A model generated the notes under the pieces. That model saw nothing but the letters and a program-made list of their open reading frames with translations, did not search any database and was not told where the DNA came from. From Bacillaceae bacterium Marseille-Q3522 (lineage in GTDB: Bacteria > Bacillota > Bacilli > Bacillales > Cytobacillaceae): a stretch of DNA of 38,478 nucleotides. This document shows positions 28,117-35,171 of the stretch, one piece after another. The stretch spans positions 1 to 38,478 of the forward strand of contig JAGKQJ010000021.1 in assembly GCA_017898095.1 (NCBI GenBank), in the 5' to 3' direction. The position numbers were made by a program, and so were the translations under genes. Position 1 is the stretch's first letter. Each line of letters opens with the position of its first letter.

Positions 28117-28593
28117 TTAGCTTGGCCTTTCTTTTTTCTGTGCATTGATTAAATGGTGCAACAAATCACTATTCTCCACTTTTACGATTGAGACATTTGC
28201 TGTCTTAAACAATTCCTGCGCATAAGATGAATTTTTATAATCAAAGGCATAATAAACTGTTTTGATCCCAGCCTGAATGATCGCTTTGCTGCATGCAAGA
28301 CATGGAAAATGCGTAACATATATTTCTGCTGCTTCTGTTGGAACACCGAATTTGGCACATTGCAAAATGGCATTCACTTCTGCATGAATCGTCCGCACAC
28401 AATGGTTGTCCACGATGTAACAGCCTTCGTCAATGCAATGCTTGTCTCCTGCAATAGATCCATTATAGCCAGCAGCAATAATCCGCTTGTCTCTTACAAT
28501 TGTTGCGCCGACAGCAAGTCTCGTGCAAGTACTCCGAAGGGCGATTAATTGGCTTTGTGCCATAAAATATTGATTCCATGAAATTCTTTCCAC
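28117..28593 (-). CDS. comEB: ComEB, dCMP deaminase family protein
   Basis: A 158-residue member of the zinc-dependent deoxycytidylate deaminase family: HAEVNAILQCA (zinc His and catalytic Glu) and FPCLACSKAIIQAG (two zinc Cys), with a further Cys/His set (HCIDEGCYIVDNHCVRTIHA) typical of dCMP deaminases. dCMP to dUMP conversion is the family reaction; the competence role is unclear, and in B. subtilis it is dispensable for uptake although it is co-transcribed with comEA and comEC. The start is a GTG at 28593 (MERISWNQYFMAQ) nine bases after AAGGAG. It is about 30 residues shorter at the C-terminus than B. subtilis ComEB. Confidence 0.94.
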   Translation of the reverse strand: MERISWNQYFMAQSQLIALRSTCTRLAVGATIVRDKRIIAAGYNGSIAGDKHCIDEGCYIVDNHCVRTIHAEVNAILQCAKFGVPTEAAEIYVTHFPCLACSKAIIQAGIKTVYYAFDYKNSSYAQELFKTANVSIVKVENSDLLHHLINAQKKERPS

Positions 28594-28652
28594 ATGTAAC
28601 AACTCCTTTTGCTATCTGATTTTCATCATAAGGGAAGAACACATTTTTAAAA

Positions 28653-28690
28653 AGACTTTTCTAAATCTTTTTCGTCTATGACTTAGAAAA
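28653..28690. repeat. Inverted repeat between comEA and comEB
   Basis: ACTTTTCTAA pairs with TTAGAAAAG around a 14-20 base loop, in the 179-bp comEA-comEB gap. Stem is A/T-rich; it may reduce read-through but no T run is clear. Confidence 0.35.
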
Positions 28691-28772
28691 GCTATTTTAC
28701 CAAACATGCTTTTAGACTTAAATATTTCCATTTTCAAAAAATGATCCCGTAATAATAAAGCATGCATCTTAA

Positions 28773-29411
28773 CTAGTGAACAGTAATTTCCTCTTTAATT
28801 TTTTCAAACGTTTTTCCGCCAATGCCGCTGACTTCCTGTAAGGCTTCCACAGTCTTAAAGGGGCCGTTTGTTTCGCGGTATTCGATGATGGCCGCAGCCT
28901 TTGACGGCCCAATCCCTGTTAATGTTTGCAGTTCCTGCTCATCTGCTTTATTAATATTAACTGCCGTATCTTCTTTCCCGGGAGATATGGCAGCGGCTGG
29001 ATCTGTGATTTCCTCGCCAATTTCCGGGATGTAGATAACCTCCTCATCTTCTACTTTCTTTGCAAAATTGACCCTTTTTTCATCTGCCGTTTCAAGCATT
29101 CCTCCAGCCATTTTGATAACCTCAATTACTCTTGTGCCATGCTTCGTTTCATACACTCCCGGCTTAATAACGGCTCCTTTAATATCAACAATAATGGTGG
29201 AAACGGCTCCTTCTTCCTGATCGGCAGCTTCTTTTTCATCATTGTTTACGTCTTCATTCTGACTAATATTATTTACCGCATCTTTTGTGTCTTCTTCCAG
29301 CCAGGCTTGCGATCCGCTGTTCCAGGATGACCAAAAGCAATAAAAAATTACAATTAACACAGCGGCTGCAATATAAAGATAGCTTTGATGTTTTTTTATC
29401 CATTGCAACAC
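28773..29411 (-). CDS. comEA: ComEA, competence DNA receptor
   Basis: A 212-residue membrane-anchored DNA-binding protein that holds incoming double-stranded DNA at the cell surface. One N-terminal helix (SYLYIAAAVLIVIFYCFW) is followed by an acidic linker (EDVNNDEKEAADQEEGA), an SLBB domain (VDIKGAVIKPGVYETKHGTR; VIKMAGGML) and a C-terminal helix-hairpin-helix pair (NINKADEQELQTLTGIGPSK; TVEALQEVSGIGGKTFEKIK). The start is a GTG at 29411 with AAAGGA upstream. It heads comEA-EB-EC; no clear ComK boxes or promoter were seen. comER, normally divergent upstream, is missing. Confidence 0.95.
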   Translation of the reverse strand: MLQWIKKHQSYLYIAAAVLIVIFYCFWSSWNSGSQAWLEEDTKDAVNNISQNEDVNNDEKEAADQEEGAVSTIIVDIKGAVIKPGVYETKHGTRVIEVIKMAGGMLETADEKRVNFAKKVEDEEVIYIPEIGEEITDPAAAISPGKEDTAVNINKADEQELQTLTGIGPSKAAAIIEYRETNGPFKTVEALQEVSGIGGKTFEKIKEEITVH

Positions 29412-29522
29412 TTTGTTATCATTCCTTTCTGAAGCATATTTCCTATCTGCTTCATATTCTGTTAGTGTCCGTGTTCAAAAGTTAGAGAAAATTAGTAATT
29501 GACAAAGGAAATATCGGAGTAT

Positions 29523-29558
29523 TTTATCGCAGATTAAGGGGCAGTAATACCCCCGCCT
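29523..29558 (+). repeat. Family B repeat
   Basis: A 36-bp unit starting TTTATCGCAGATTAAGGGGC and ending ACCCCCGCCT, identical over all 36 bases to 29953-29988. Downstream, AGGTGGGGG near 29586 is an inverted partner of CCCCCGCCT. Confidence 0.85.
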
Positions 29559-29917
29559 CAAAAATAGAGGTGAAACCAATCATTTTAGGTGGGGGATAAA
29601 CTTTATGACTGCTTAACAATTGTTTTATTCATGCTACCGTAATAGTAAGGTGGAAACCGGAGTAATATTTTTTTGAAAAGTTAATCAGTTTAGAGGACCT
29701 GCTGAAAAAGAAACTATCTGCTGCCAACATCATAAGAAAAGGTTTTTAAAAGGATGGGGTTGCGGAGAAACGATCACAGTATGAGTGAGAAAGCGAAAAT
29801 ATCTTTGAACATCTCTTTCAGGCAACACCTGCCGTGTTCAAAGTTGATAATGAAGCATATTTTTTTATTATTCTTCATACAGTTTAATAATTCCTCCTAT
29901 TTTCATTAAATTTTCCC

Positions 29918-29951
29918 GAAATGGTCGGACATCTTCAATGCCGACCATTTC
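29918..29951. repeat. Perfect 11-bp hairpin beside a family B repeat
   Basis: GAAATGGTCGG (29918-29928) and CCGACCATTTC (29941-29951) pair perfectly around ACATCTTCAATG; the family B copy begins two bases later. Confidence 0.6.
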
Positions 29952-29952
29952 A

Positions 29953-29988
29953 TTTATCGCAGATTAAGGGGCAGTAATACCCCCGCCT
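29953..29988 (+). repeat. Family B repeat
   Basis: A 36-bp exact copy of 29523-29558. Here it runs directly into the family C unit at 29990-30080, forming a composite. Confidence 0.85.
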
Positions 29989-29989
29989 C

Positions 29990-30080
29990 TAAGCGAAGCG
30001 TAGGGGGATTTCCCAATCAGGTGGAGGAGAGTCACCTTCTGATTCCCCTAGTTTTCCGTTTACTGAAACGAGTTCACTCA
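29990..30080 (-). repeat. Family C repeat after yqeM
   Basis: On the minus strand it starts GTGAACTCGTTTCAGTAAAC, about 30 bases after the yqeM stop. It continues with a nested hairpin: CCCCTA (30045-30050) with TAGGGG (30001-30006) outside and CTGATT (30039-30044) with AATCAG (30015-30020) inside. GACTCTCC in the loop recurs in other copies. Confidence 0.7.
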
Positions 30081-30109
30081 GCACCCTGTTTTTCAGATTT
30101 CCATTCTCT

Positions 30110-30856
30110 TTAGCTTTTTCCGGCAACAAAAAAGATCCGTTCTGCTGTTTCTAATGCGGCAGCATCGTCAAAGTCACCAATAATCTGTAACACAGTAAAG
30201 CCGGCAGCTTGCAACCATCTTCTGTATACATTAATTGGAAACGTACGTTGCTTATGAAGCTCATCAAAGCGCTGATATTGTTTTGTTTTATGATCAAGTG
30301 AAAAAAAGCTAAGCTCATGTTCGACACTATTTTCATAATCACCTTGGAAGCACTGCCAAATATAGCTTATTTCTTCACCATTGTATGCAAATGTTTGGTG
30401 GGAAAATTGTGTATTCATTTTATAAATGCTGTGTACATCAAAAAGGAACAAACCGCCGGCCGTTAAATGTTTGTAAACAGCTTGAAAAGTTTTTTTCACA
30501 TCGTTTTCACTTTCTAAGTAATTGAGAGAATCACAAAAGATGCCAACAGCATCAAATATTCCTAAGCCATCCAGATCTGTCATATTTTTTTCAAAAAAAA
30601 GTAACTTTTGTTGGTAATGGCTGGCCTTTTCCTGTGCAATCGCCAACATATCACTTGAAAGGTCGACGCCCGTAACCTCGAAACCGGAAGCAGCTAAGCG
30701 CACAGATAGTTCACCAGTTCCGCAAGCAAGATCAAGAAATTTTTCCCGCTTTCCACCATATTTAGAGAAGATCATTTGAATAAGTTGGAGCCATTTTTCA
30801 TATGGGACATCTTTCATCAATTGATCGTATAAATAAGCGAATTTTCCATACATCAT
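30110..30856 (-). CDS. yqeM: Class I SAM-dependent methyltransferase YqeM
   Basis: A 248-residue protein, the same size as YqeM of B. subtilis. It starts MMYGKFAYLYDQLMKDVPYE, has SAM motif I FLDLACGTGELSVRLAASGF (about 40-60), VTGVDLSSDMLAIAQEKA after it, and the family segment DAVGIFCDSLNYLESENDV. The substrate is unknown. It begins three bases after the rsfS stop, so it is translated from the same message, without a clear ribosome site of its own. The order nadD-yqeK-rsfS-yqeM is the Bacillus standard and gives the assignment. Confidence 0.93.
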   Translation of the reverse strand: MMYGKFAYLYDQLMKDVPYEKWLQLIQMIFSKYGGKREKFLDLACGTGELSVRLAASGFEVTGVDLSSDMLAIAQEKASHYQQKLLFFEKNMTDLDGLGIFDAVGIFCDSLNYLESENDVKKTFQAVYKHLTAGGLFLFDVHSIYKMNTQFSHQTFAYNGEEISYIWQCFQGDYENSVEHELSFFSLDHKTKQYQRFDELHKQRTFPINVYRRWLQAAGFTVLQIIGDFDDAAALETAERIFFVAGKS

Positions 30857-30859
30857 TTG

Positions 30860-31210
30860 TTAAGACTCGCTTAAAACGGACTCAACGGGTGCGTCTCCCC
30901 ATAGCCGTTCTAATTTATAATAGTCTCTCTCATCACGGTGAAAAACATGAGCCACAATATCGCCAAAGTCAACAAGAATCCAGCGGGCTTGTTCGTACCC
31001 CTCTATTGTTTTAACTAAAAATCCAAGTTCTTCAGCCTGCTCCTTCATTTCCCGAACAATTGCTTGAACTTGTTTATCGGAGTTGCCGTGACAAATAATA
31101 AAATAATCGGCAACAAGCGAAATTCCCTTCATGTTTAATACGACAATATCTTCTGCTCTTTTATTATCTGCTGCTTTTACTGCTGCCTGTAGTAAGCTAT
31201 TTTCAGTCAT
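30860..31210 (-). CDS. rsfS: Ribosomal silencing factor RsfS
   Basis: A 116-residue RsfS/YqeL that binds L14 on the 50S subunit and blocks joining with 30S in starvation. The family core is visible: AEDIVVLNMKGISLVADYFI, ICHGNSDKQVQAIVREMKEQ, the ARWILVDFGDIVAHVFHRDE signature and the end YYKLERLWGDAPV. GAAAGGGCG precedes the ATG. In B. subtilis it follows yqeK closely; here a 483-bp repeat cluster lies between them, so its expression may be separated from yqeK. Confidence 0.96.
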   Translation of the reverse strand: MTENSLLQAAVKAADNKRAEDIVVLNMKGISLVADYFIICHGNSDKQVQAIVREMKEQAEELGFLVKTIEGYEQARWILVDFGDIVAHVFHRDERDYYKLERLWGDAPVESVLSES

Positions 31211-31250
31211 CCATTTCGCCCTTTCAATTTGTTTTTGTTTGCTTATTTCG

Positions 31251-31313
31251 CAAGTGAGAGGCTGGAACTGGTACGTGAGAATATGTTGAAACTCACCGCT
31301 AACCTCTCACTTG
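31251..31313. repeat. Hairpin at the rsfS side of the repeat cluster
   Basis: CAAGTGAGAGG (31251-31261) pairs perfectly with CCTCTCACTTG (31303-31313); an inner GTGAG/CTCAC pair is also present. Confidence 0.75.
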
Positions 31314-31325
31314 GAGCGCCTTACG

Positions 31326-31573
31326 CTTTTCTTTTTGTCCAGCTCCGAGCGCTAAACCGTACGGCTGTTTCACCATTTGGATCGAAGGCAAACTGCGCCT
31401 TCGGTCCAAATGCCTCCAACAGCCTATCGGTTTGACCAAGCGCCCTCCGCTTTTCTTTTTGTCCAGCTCCGGGCGCTAAACCGTACGGCTGTTTCACCAT
31501 TTGGATCGAAGGCAAACTGCGCCTTCGGTCCAAATGCCTCCAACAGCCTATCGGTTTGACCAAGCGCCCTCCG
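31326..31573. repeat. Two near-identical 124-bp tandem palindromic units
   Basis: The units 31326-31449 and 31450-31573 start CTTTTCTTTTTGTCCAGCTC and differ at very few positions. Each is a long imperfect palindrome: CCGTACGGCTGTT opposite AACAGCCTATCGG, and inside it TTTGGATCGAAGGC opposite GCCTTCGGTCCAAA. The start GTCCAGCTC.GGCGCTA resembles an intergenic repeat I know to be common in Bacillaceae genomes. Confidence 0.85.
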
Positions 31574-31704
31574 CTTTTCTTTTTGTCCAGCTTCAGGCGC
31601 TATCGGCTCGAGGTCTTAAGTCAAGCGTACATAAAGTCAAAAAGCGGACTTTATGTACGCTTGGCTTAAGCTTGTCGCCGATGGGCAAGCGCCTTACGCT
31701 TTTC
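31574..31704. repeat. Third unit with a 24-bp-arm hairpin
   Basis: It begins with the same CTTTTCTTTTTGTCCAGCTT and ends GCAAGCGCCTTACGCTTTTC. Inside, arms 31615-31638 and 31647-31670 (24 bases each, starting CTTAAGTCAAGCG, one mismatch) flank the loop AAAAAGCG; outer CTATCGGC pairs with GCCGATGGG. The unit runs into the yqeK stop. Confidence 0.85.
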
Positions 31705-32257
31705 TTTTTACCATATCATTATATGTTTTGAAGGTAGCTGGGAATACTGGGACTTGTTTTTTGAGCAAATAGATAATGCTGTTTGTAATTGCTGCCAGCA
31801 TTGCCTGCTGTAAATCTGATTTTGCGAGAGTTCTTACCTCTTCTACACCGGGAAATTGTCTGCCAGGCTCTATATAATCAGCGAGATAAATAATTTGCTC
31901 TAAAATCGTCATCTGCGGTCTTCCGGAAGTATGGTAACGTATTGCCGAAAGAACAGCCTCATCATGAATTCCCGCTTCTTTTTCCACTAAATAGGCGCCT
32001 GCAGGAGCATGCCATAACTCGCTGTTATATGTGAGCAGCTCGTCCCCTAAACGTTGTTCCTTTATAATCTTTGCCAATTCTTCCTTTGGACGGTACTTTG
32101 CATAATCATGAAAAATCGCAGCGAGCTCTGCCTTTTTTTCATTTTCCCCAAAACGGTCCGCTAATAATACAGCCGTTTCCATTACACCGATTGTATGCTT
32201 GTACCGTGCTTCTGTAAGCTGATCCTTTACTAATAATAATGCATCCTCACGCTTCAT
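31694..32257 (-). CDS. yqeK: YqeK, HD-domain diadenosine tetraphosphate hydrolase
   Basis: A 187-residue HD-superfamily metal hydrolase. Visible motifs: RYKHTIGVMETAVLLADRFG (first His), AAIFHDYAKYRP (HD), and SELWHAPAGAYLVEKEAGI, AIRYHTSGRPQMTILEQIIY and LADYIEPGR for the remaining ligands. YqeK proteins split Ap4A symmetrically into two ADP. The ATG at 32257 (MKREDALLLVKDQL) fits the family start, overlaps the end of nadD by 11 bases and has AAGGAG ten bases upstream. The last codons run into repeated GCTTTTC sequence, so the C-terminus (NDMVKRKA) may have been reshaped by the repeat. Confidence 0.95.
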   Translation of the reverse strand: MKREDALLLVKDQLTEARYKHTIGVMETAVLLADRFGENEKKAELAAIFHDYAKYRPKEELAKIIKEQRLGDELLTYNSELWHAPAGAYLVEKEAGIHDEAVLSAIRYHTSGRPQMTILEQIIYLADYIEPGRQFPGVEEVRTLAKSDLQQAMLAAITNSIIYLLKKQVPVFPATFKTYNDMVKRKA

Positions 32258-32816
32258 ATAATGCATTCTCCTTGATATATTTTTCAACCGCTTCATGCAC
32301 CAAATATTTAATTGTCCTCCCCGCCAGGATGCGTTCGCGAATGATACTGGAAGAAATATCAATGCTTGGCACGTCAACATATAGAAGCGGGTAAGGGCTT
32401 TGTCTGTGATGCTCGGGCCGTTTCACGCCAATAAATTGAACAAGCTTGATTAATTGATTAATTTTATACCATTTAGGTAAATATTCAATCATATCTGCAC
32501 CGATAATAAAATAAAATTTCGTTTCAGGGTATTTTTCCATTAATATCTTCATTGTATCATATGTATAGGATTTTCCTGCACGTAACATTTCAATTGGCTC
32601 AATTTTAAAATAAGGATTTCTACAAATTGACAGTTTCAGCATATTTATACGGTCTTCATTACTTACATTTGCCGTTTTCTCTTTATGAGGAGGATTATCG
32701 TTTGGCATAAACCAAATTTCATCTAAATCAAAAGCAAACTTCACTTCATTTGCAATAATAAGGTGCCCGATATGTGGCGGATCAAACGTCCCCCCAATGA
32801 TTCCTATTTTATTCAC
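32247..32816 (-). CDS. nadD: Nicotinate-nucleotide adenylyltransferase
   Basis: A 189-residue NadD that joins ATP to nicotinate mononucleotide to give deamido-NAD. Nucleotidyltransferase motifs are complete: GIIGGTFDPPHIGHLIIANE at the start (HxGH), MPNDNPPHKE for the substrate loop, FIIGADMIEYLPKW and the ISSSIIRERI signature near the C-terminus. The GTG at 32816 has GGAG eight bases upstream. It lies 20 bp after yhbY and overlaps yqeK, so yhbY-nadD-yqeK form a tight block. Confidence 0.97.
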   Translation of the reverse strand: MNKIGIIGGTFDPPHIGHLIIANEVKFAFDLDEIWFMPNDNPPHKEKTANVSNEDRINMLKLSICRNPYFKIEPIEMLRAGKSYTYDTMKILMEKYPETKFYFIIGADMIEYLPKWYKINQLIKLVQFIGVKRPEHHRQSPYPLLYVDVPSIDISSSIIRERILAGRTIKYLVHEAVEKYIKENALYEA

Positions 32817-32836
32817 TTCCTGCTCTCCACCCTCCG

Positions 32837-33127
32837 TTACGGCAACACAATCTGTTTATTTTCTGATGATTCTTTGTATAAAACAATCACTCTGCCGATG
32901 ACCTGCACTTTTTCTGATTTCGTTTCTTCACTTAATTGATCGGCAACCGCGTTAATATCTTCTTCACAATTTTGTAACACTGTGATTTTGATTAACTCAC
33001 GGACTTCAAGCGCTTCGGAGATTGTAGAAATCATATTGCGATTTACTCCGCCCTTCCCCACTTGAAAAATCGGCCTCAAGTGGTGTGCCTTTGCCCGTAA
33101 AAATCGTTTTTGCTTTCCTGTTAACAT
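32837..33127 (-). CDS. yhbY: Ribosome assembly RNA-binding protein YhbY
   Basis: A 96-residue CRM-domain protein (MLTGKQKRFLRAKAHHLRPI; FQVGKGGVNRNMI with the GxxG-like loop; NCEEDINAVADQLSEET; VQVIGRVIVLYKES). It is associated with pre-50S particles. The start overlaps the aroE stop by seven bases, and the aroE tail itself supplies GGAGG six bases before the ATG, so translation is coupled. In B. subtilis it is called YqeI. Confidence 0.95.
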   Translation of the reverse strand: MLTGKQKRFLRAKAHHLRPIFQVGKGGVNRNMISTISEALEVRELIKITVLQNCEEDINAVADQLSEETKSEKVQVIGRVIVLYKESSENKQIVLP

Positions 33128-33957
33128 GATAAACCTCCAAGTTGTTTTTCAATATTATGCTTCATTCTAGCTACATCCGGGAAAAAGCCGAGCCACTTTT
33201 CAAATGCCAGTGCCCCCTGATAAGCAAACATACTGACACCATTTTGAATAAAAGCTCCCTGTTCTCTTGCTTCCCGTAAAAAGCGGGTTTCAAACGGATT
33301 GTAGATAATATCACTTACAACGCTTGCAGCCGGTAATTGTGCAAGTGAAAATGGGGAAGCATCTACGTCCGGTAACATGCCGATAGTAGTTGTTTGCACG
33401 ATTATTTGATAATCAGCAAGCTTTTGCTCCGCTTCTGAAAAAGAGATTGCCTTTGACTCAGTCTGATACGGACAATCCTCGATTAATTTTTTTGCCCTTG
33501 AAACAGTCCGATTACAAATATCTAATCGTTTCACACCTGCTTGTGCCATCGTGTAATAAATAGCCCGGGCCGCTCCGCCGGCTCCGACCAGCAGTACCGA
33601 TTTTGCAAATAAATCAAGCTTCTCGTCCAGCAGGCCTTGCATATAGCCATTGCCGTCCGTGTTATATCCGATAAATTTTCCGTTTTGATTGACAACCGTA
33701 TTGACTGCGCCTATTGCTTCTGCCAGCGGGTCAAGTTCATCCAAAAAAGGGATAATCGCTGTTTTATGCGGTACCGTAATATTGAATCCATTAAACTGGT
33801 CATTTTTCATTTTTAAAAATTCTTCTCCTAACTTATCCGGATGTACGAGTATTGCTTTATAATATGCATCTATATTGTAATACGCAAATAAATCATTATG
33901 CATTGCCGGTGATAAAGAATGGGCAATAGGATAACCAATAACAGCAAATTTCTTCAA
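33121..33957 (-). CDS. aroE: Shikimate dehydrogenase
   Basis: A 278-residue NADP-dependent enzyme reducing 3-dehydroshikimate to shikimate in aromatic amino acid synthesis. The shikimate site is GYPIAHSLSPAMHN (Ser pair) and FNITVPHKTAIIPFLDEL (Lys), followed by GAVNTVV and NTDGNGY. The cofactor domain shows LLVGAGGAARAIYYTMAQAG and the ICNRTVSRAKKL segment; the C-terminal end is FQNGVSMFAYQGALAFEKWL-like. The start is a TTG at 33957 with GGAGGG eight bases upstream. It lies 108 bp after yqeH, with a family C repeat in that gap. Confidence 0.96.
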   Translation of the reverse strand: MKKFAVIGYPIAHSLSPAMHNDLFAYYNIDAYYKAILVHPDKLGEEFLKMKNDQFNGFNITVPHKTAIIPFLDELDPLAEAIGAVNTVVNQNGKFIGYNTDGNGYMQGLLDEKLDLFAKSVLLVGAGGAARAIYYTMAQAGVKRLDICNRTVSRAKKLIEDCPYQTESKAISFSEAEQKLADYQIIVQTTTIGMLPDVDASPFSLAQLPAASVVSDIIYNPFETRFLREAREQGAFIQNGVSMFAYQGALAFEKWLGFFPDVARMKHNIEKQLGGLSC

Positions 33958-34015
33958 TTATATCTCCCTCCATTCCCGAAATTAGTAGAAATGAATTGCG
34001 GACCAATGTCCCTCA

Positions 34016-34056
34016 CTGATTCACCTAAGTTTCCGCTTGGTAAAACGAGTTCACCG
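34016..34056 (-). repeat. Family C repeat after yqeH
   Basis: On the minus strand it begins 12 bases after the yqeH stop: GTGAACTCGTTTTACCAAGC, then GGAAACTTAGGTGAATCAGT. The first half is nearly identical to the copy after yqeM; the hairpin half is eroded. Confidence 0.65.
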
Positions 34057-34065
34057 ACCTGTCCT

Positions 34066-35169
34066 TTAAATAAGTGATTTCCTTACAATTGCGTGCACCC
34101 CTTTTGGTACATATACGGCAATTTTTGCCCCCGGCTGATTAATGGTAATCCAGCCGAGTCCGGATATCACGACATCGATTTTTTCCTCTTTTATAAAAAA
34201 TTCGTTCCTAACCAATGGAGGAAACTCATTCATGGATGCTTTCCGCGGCGGAGTTAACATTTCTCCAAGATGCCTGGCATACAAATCGGGTGCCTGTTCG
34301 GTTTTTGTGCGATGAATCGGCAGCTCATTTGCAAAATAACAAACAAACGATCTTTTTCCTCCGCTCAGATAATCAAACCTTGCCAATCCACCAAAAAATA
34401 AAGTTTGTTTTTCTTGCAATTGATAAATTTTCGGCTTCATTTCCTTTTTCGGAGTGATCATTTTTAAATCCTGTTTATCAACATAGTGCGCCATTTGATG
34501 ATGATTGATGATTCCCGGTGTATCAATAATTGCTTCTCCGTCTGCCAGCGGAATTTCAATCTTATTAAGCGTCGTTCCCGGAAATGGCGATGTTGTGATT
34601 ACATCCCCTTCTCCGCTTACTTCTTTAATTAACCTGTTAATAAAGGTTGATTTCCCGACATTTGTACAGCCGACAACGTATACCTTTTTCCCATTTCGGT
34701 AATGCTCAATTGCCTCAGCGGCTTCCCTGATGAATAAGCCTTTTTCTGCACTTATTAAGTATACATTTTCTGCTTTTAAACCAAGCAGTTTTACTTCATG
34801 TCTCATCCACTGGATAAGCTTATTTCTCTTTACGGATTTAGGTAAAAGATCAATTTTATTGCCGATTAATAAAATATTATTTTTTCCAACGAATCGATGT
34901 ATACCGGGAAGCCAACTGCCATTAAAGTCAAATATATCAACTATTTTCACGATAAGTGCATCTTCATTAGCAATTTCCGAGAGAATTTGTAAAAAATCAT
35001 CATCTGTTAAGCTGACATTCTCTATCTCATGATAATGCTTCAACCGAAAACAGCGTCTGCAAATGATTTCTTCCTTTTCTAACGCGGATGGCGGCACATA
35101 ACCTATTTCATCCGGCCGTTCGCTCTGGATTGCAGCTCCACAGCCAATACAATACAGTTGTTGATTCAA
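34066..35169 (-). CDS. yqeH: Ribosome biogenesis GTPase YqeH
   Basis: A 367-residue circularly permuted GTPase needed for 30S assembly. An N-terminal zinc finger (CIGCG ... IICRRCF) precedes the G domain in permuted order: VKIVDIFDFNGSWLPG, then GNKIDLLPKS (G4), GCTNVGKSTFINRLIKEVSG (G1), TSPFPGTTLNKIEI and DTPGIINHHQMAHYV (G3). A C-terminal treble-like domain ends with YVPKGVHAIVRKSLI. I chose the TTG at 35169 (MNQQLYCIGCG), seven bases after GGAGG, matching the B. subtilis length; the longer frame overlaps yqeG. It follows the yqeG stop by two bases. Confidence 0.95.
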   Translation of the reverse strand: MNQQLYCIGCGAAIQSERPDEIGYVPPSALEKEEIICRRCFRLKHYHEIENVSLTDDDFLQILSEIANEDALIVKIVDIFDFNGSWLPGIHRFVGKNNILLIGNKIDLLPKSVKRNKLIQWMRHEVKLLGLKAENVYLISAEKGLFIREAAEAIEHYRNGKKVYVVGCTNVGKSTFINRLIKEVSGEGDVITTSPFPGTTLNKIEIPLADGEAIIDTPGIINHHQMAHYVDKQDLKMITPKKEMKPKIYQLQEKQTLFFGGLARFDYLSGGKRSFVCYFANELPIHRTKTEQAPDLYARHLGEMLTPPRKASMNEFPPLVRNEFFIKEEKIDVVISGLGWITINQPGAKIAVYVPKGVHAIVRKSLI

Positions 35170-35171
35170 TC

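Larger units (their letters stand above)
29412..30109. other. 698-bp gene-free region between comEA and yqeM (comER missing)
   Basis: B. subtilis has comER here. No frame in this stretch encodes a ComER-like NAD-binding protein. It contains a half copy of family A (GTGTTCAAAAGTTAGAG from about 29469), an inverted pair of the same end motif (TTTGAACATC near 29803, GTGTTCAAAG near 29834), two family B copies, a hairpin at 29918-29951 and a family C copy next to yqeM. Confidence 0.6.
31211..31693. other. 483-bp repeat cluster between yqeK and rsfS
   Basis: The whole gap is made of palindromic units: a hairpin at 31251-31313, two tandem 124-bp units at 31326-31573 and a third, related unit with a 24-bp hairpin at 31574-31700. 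Open frames of 60-80 codons appear on both strands because the units repeat; none has a ribosome site or credible protein. Confidence 0.85.

Noticed and set aside
31326-31573. CRISPR-like array
   Set aside because: Only two units, no unique spacers between short repeats, and the whole 124-bp unit is conserved; no cas genes.
31321-31731. Several overlapping 60-80 codon frames on both strands in the yqeK-rsfS gap
   Set aside because: They repeat because the DNA repeats (for example the same peptide ending KANCAFGPNASNSLSV occurs twice), have no ribosome site and read through palindromes.
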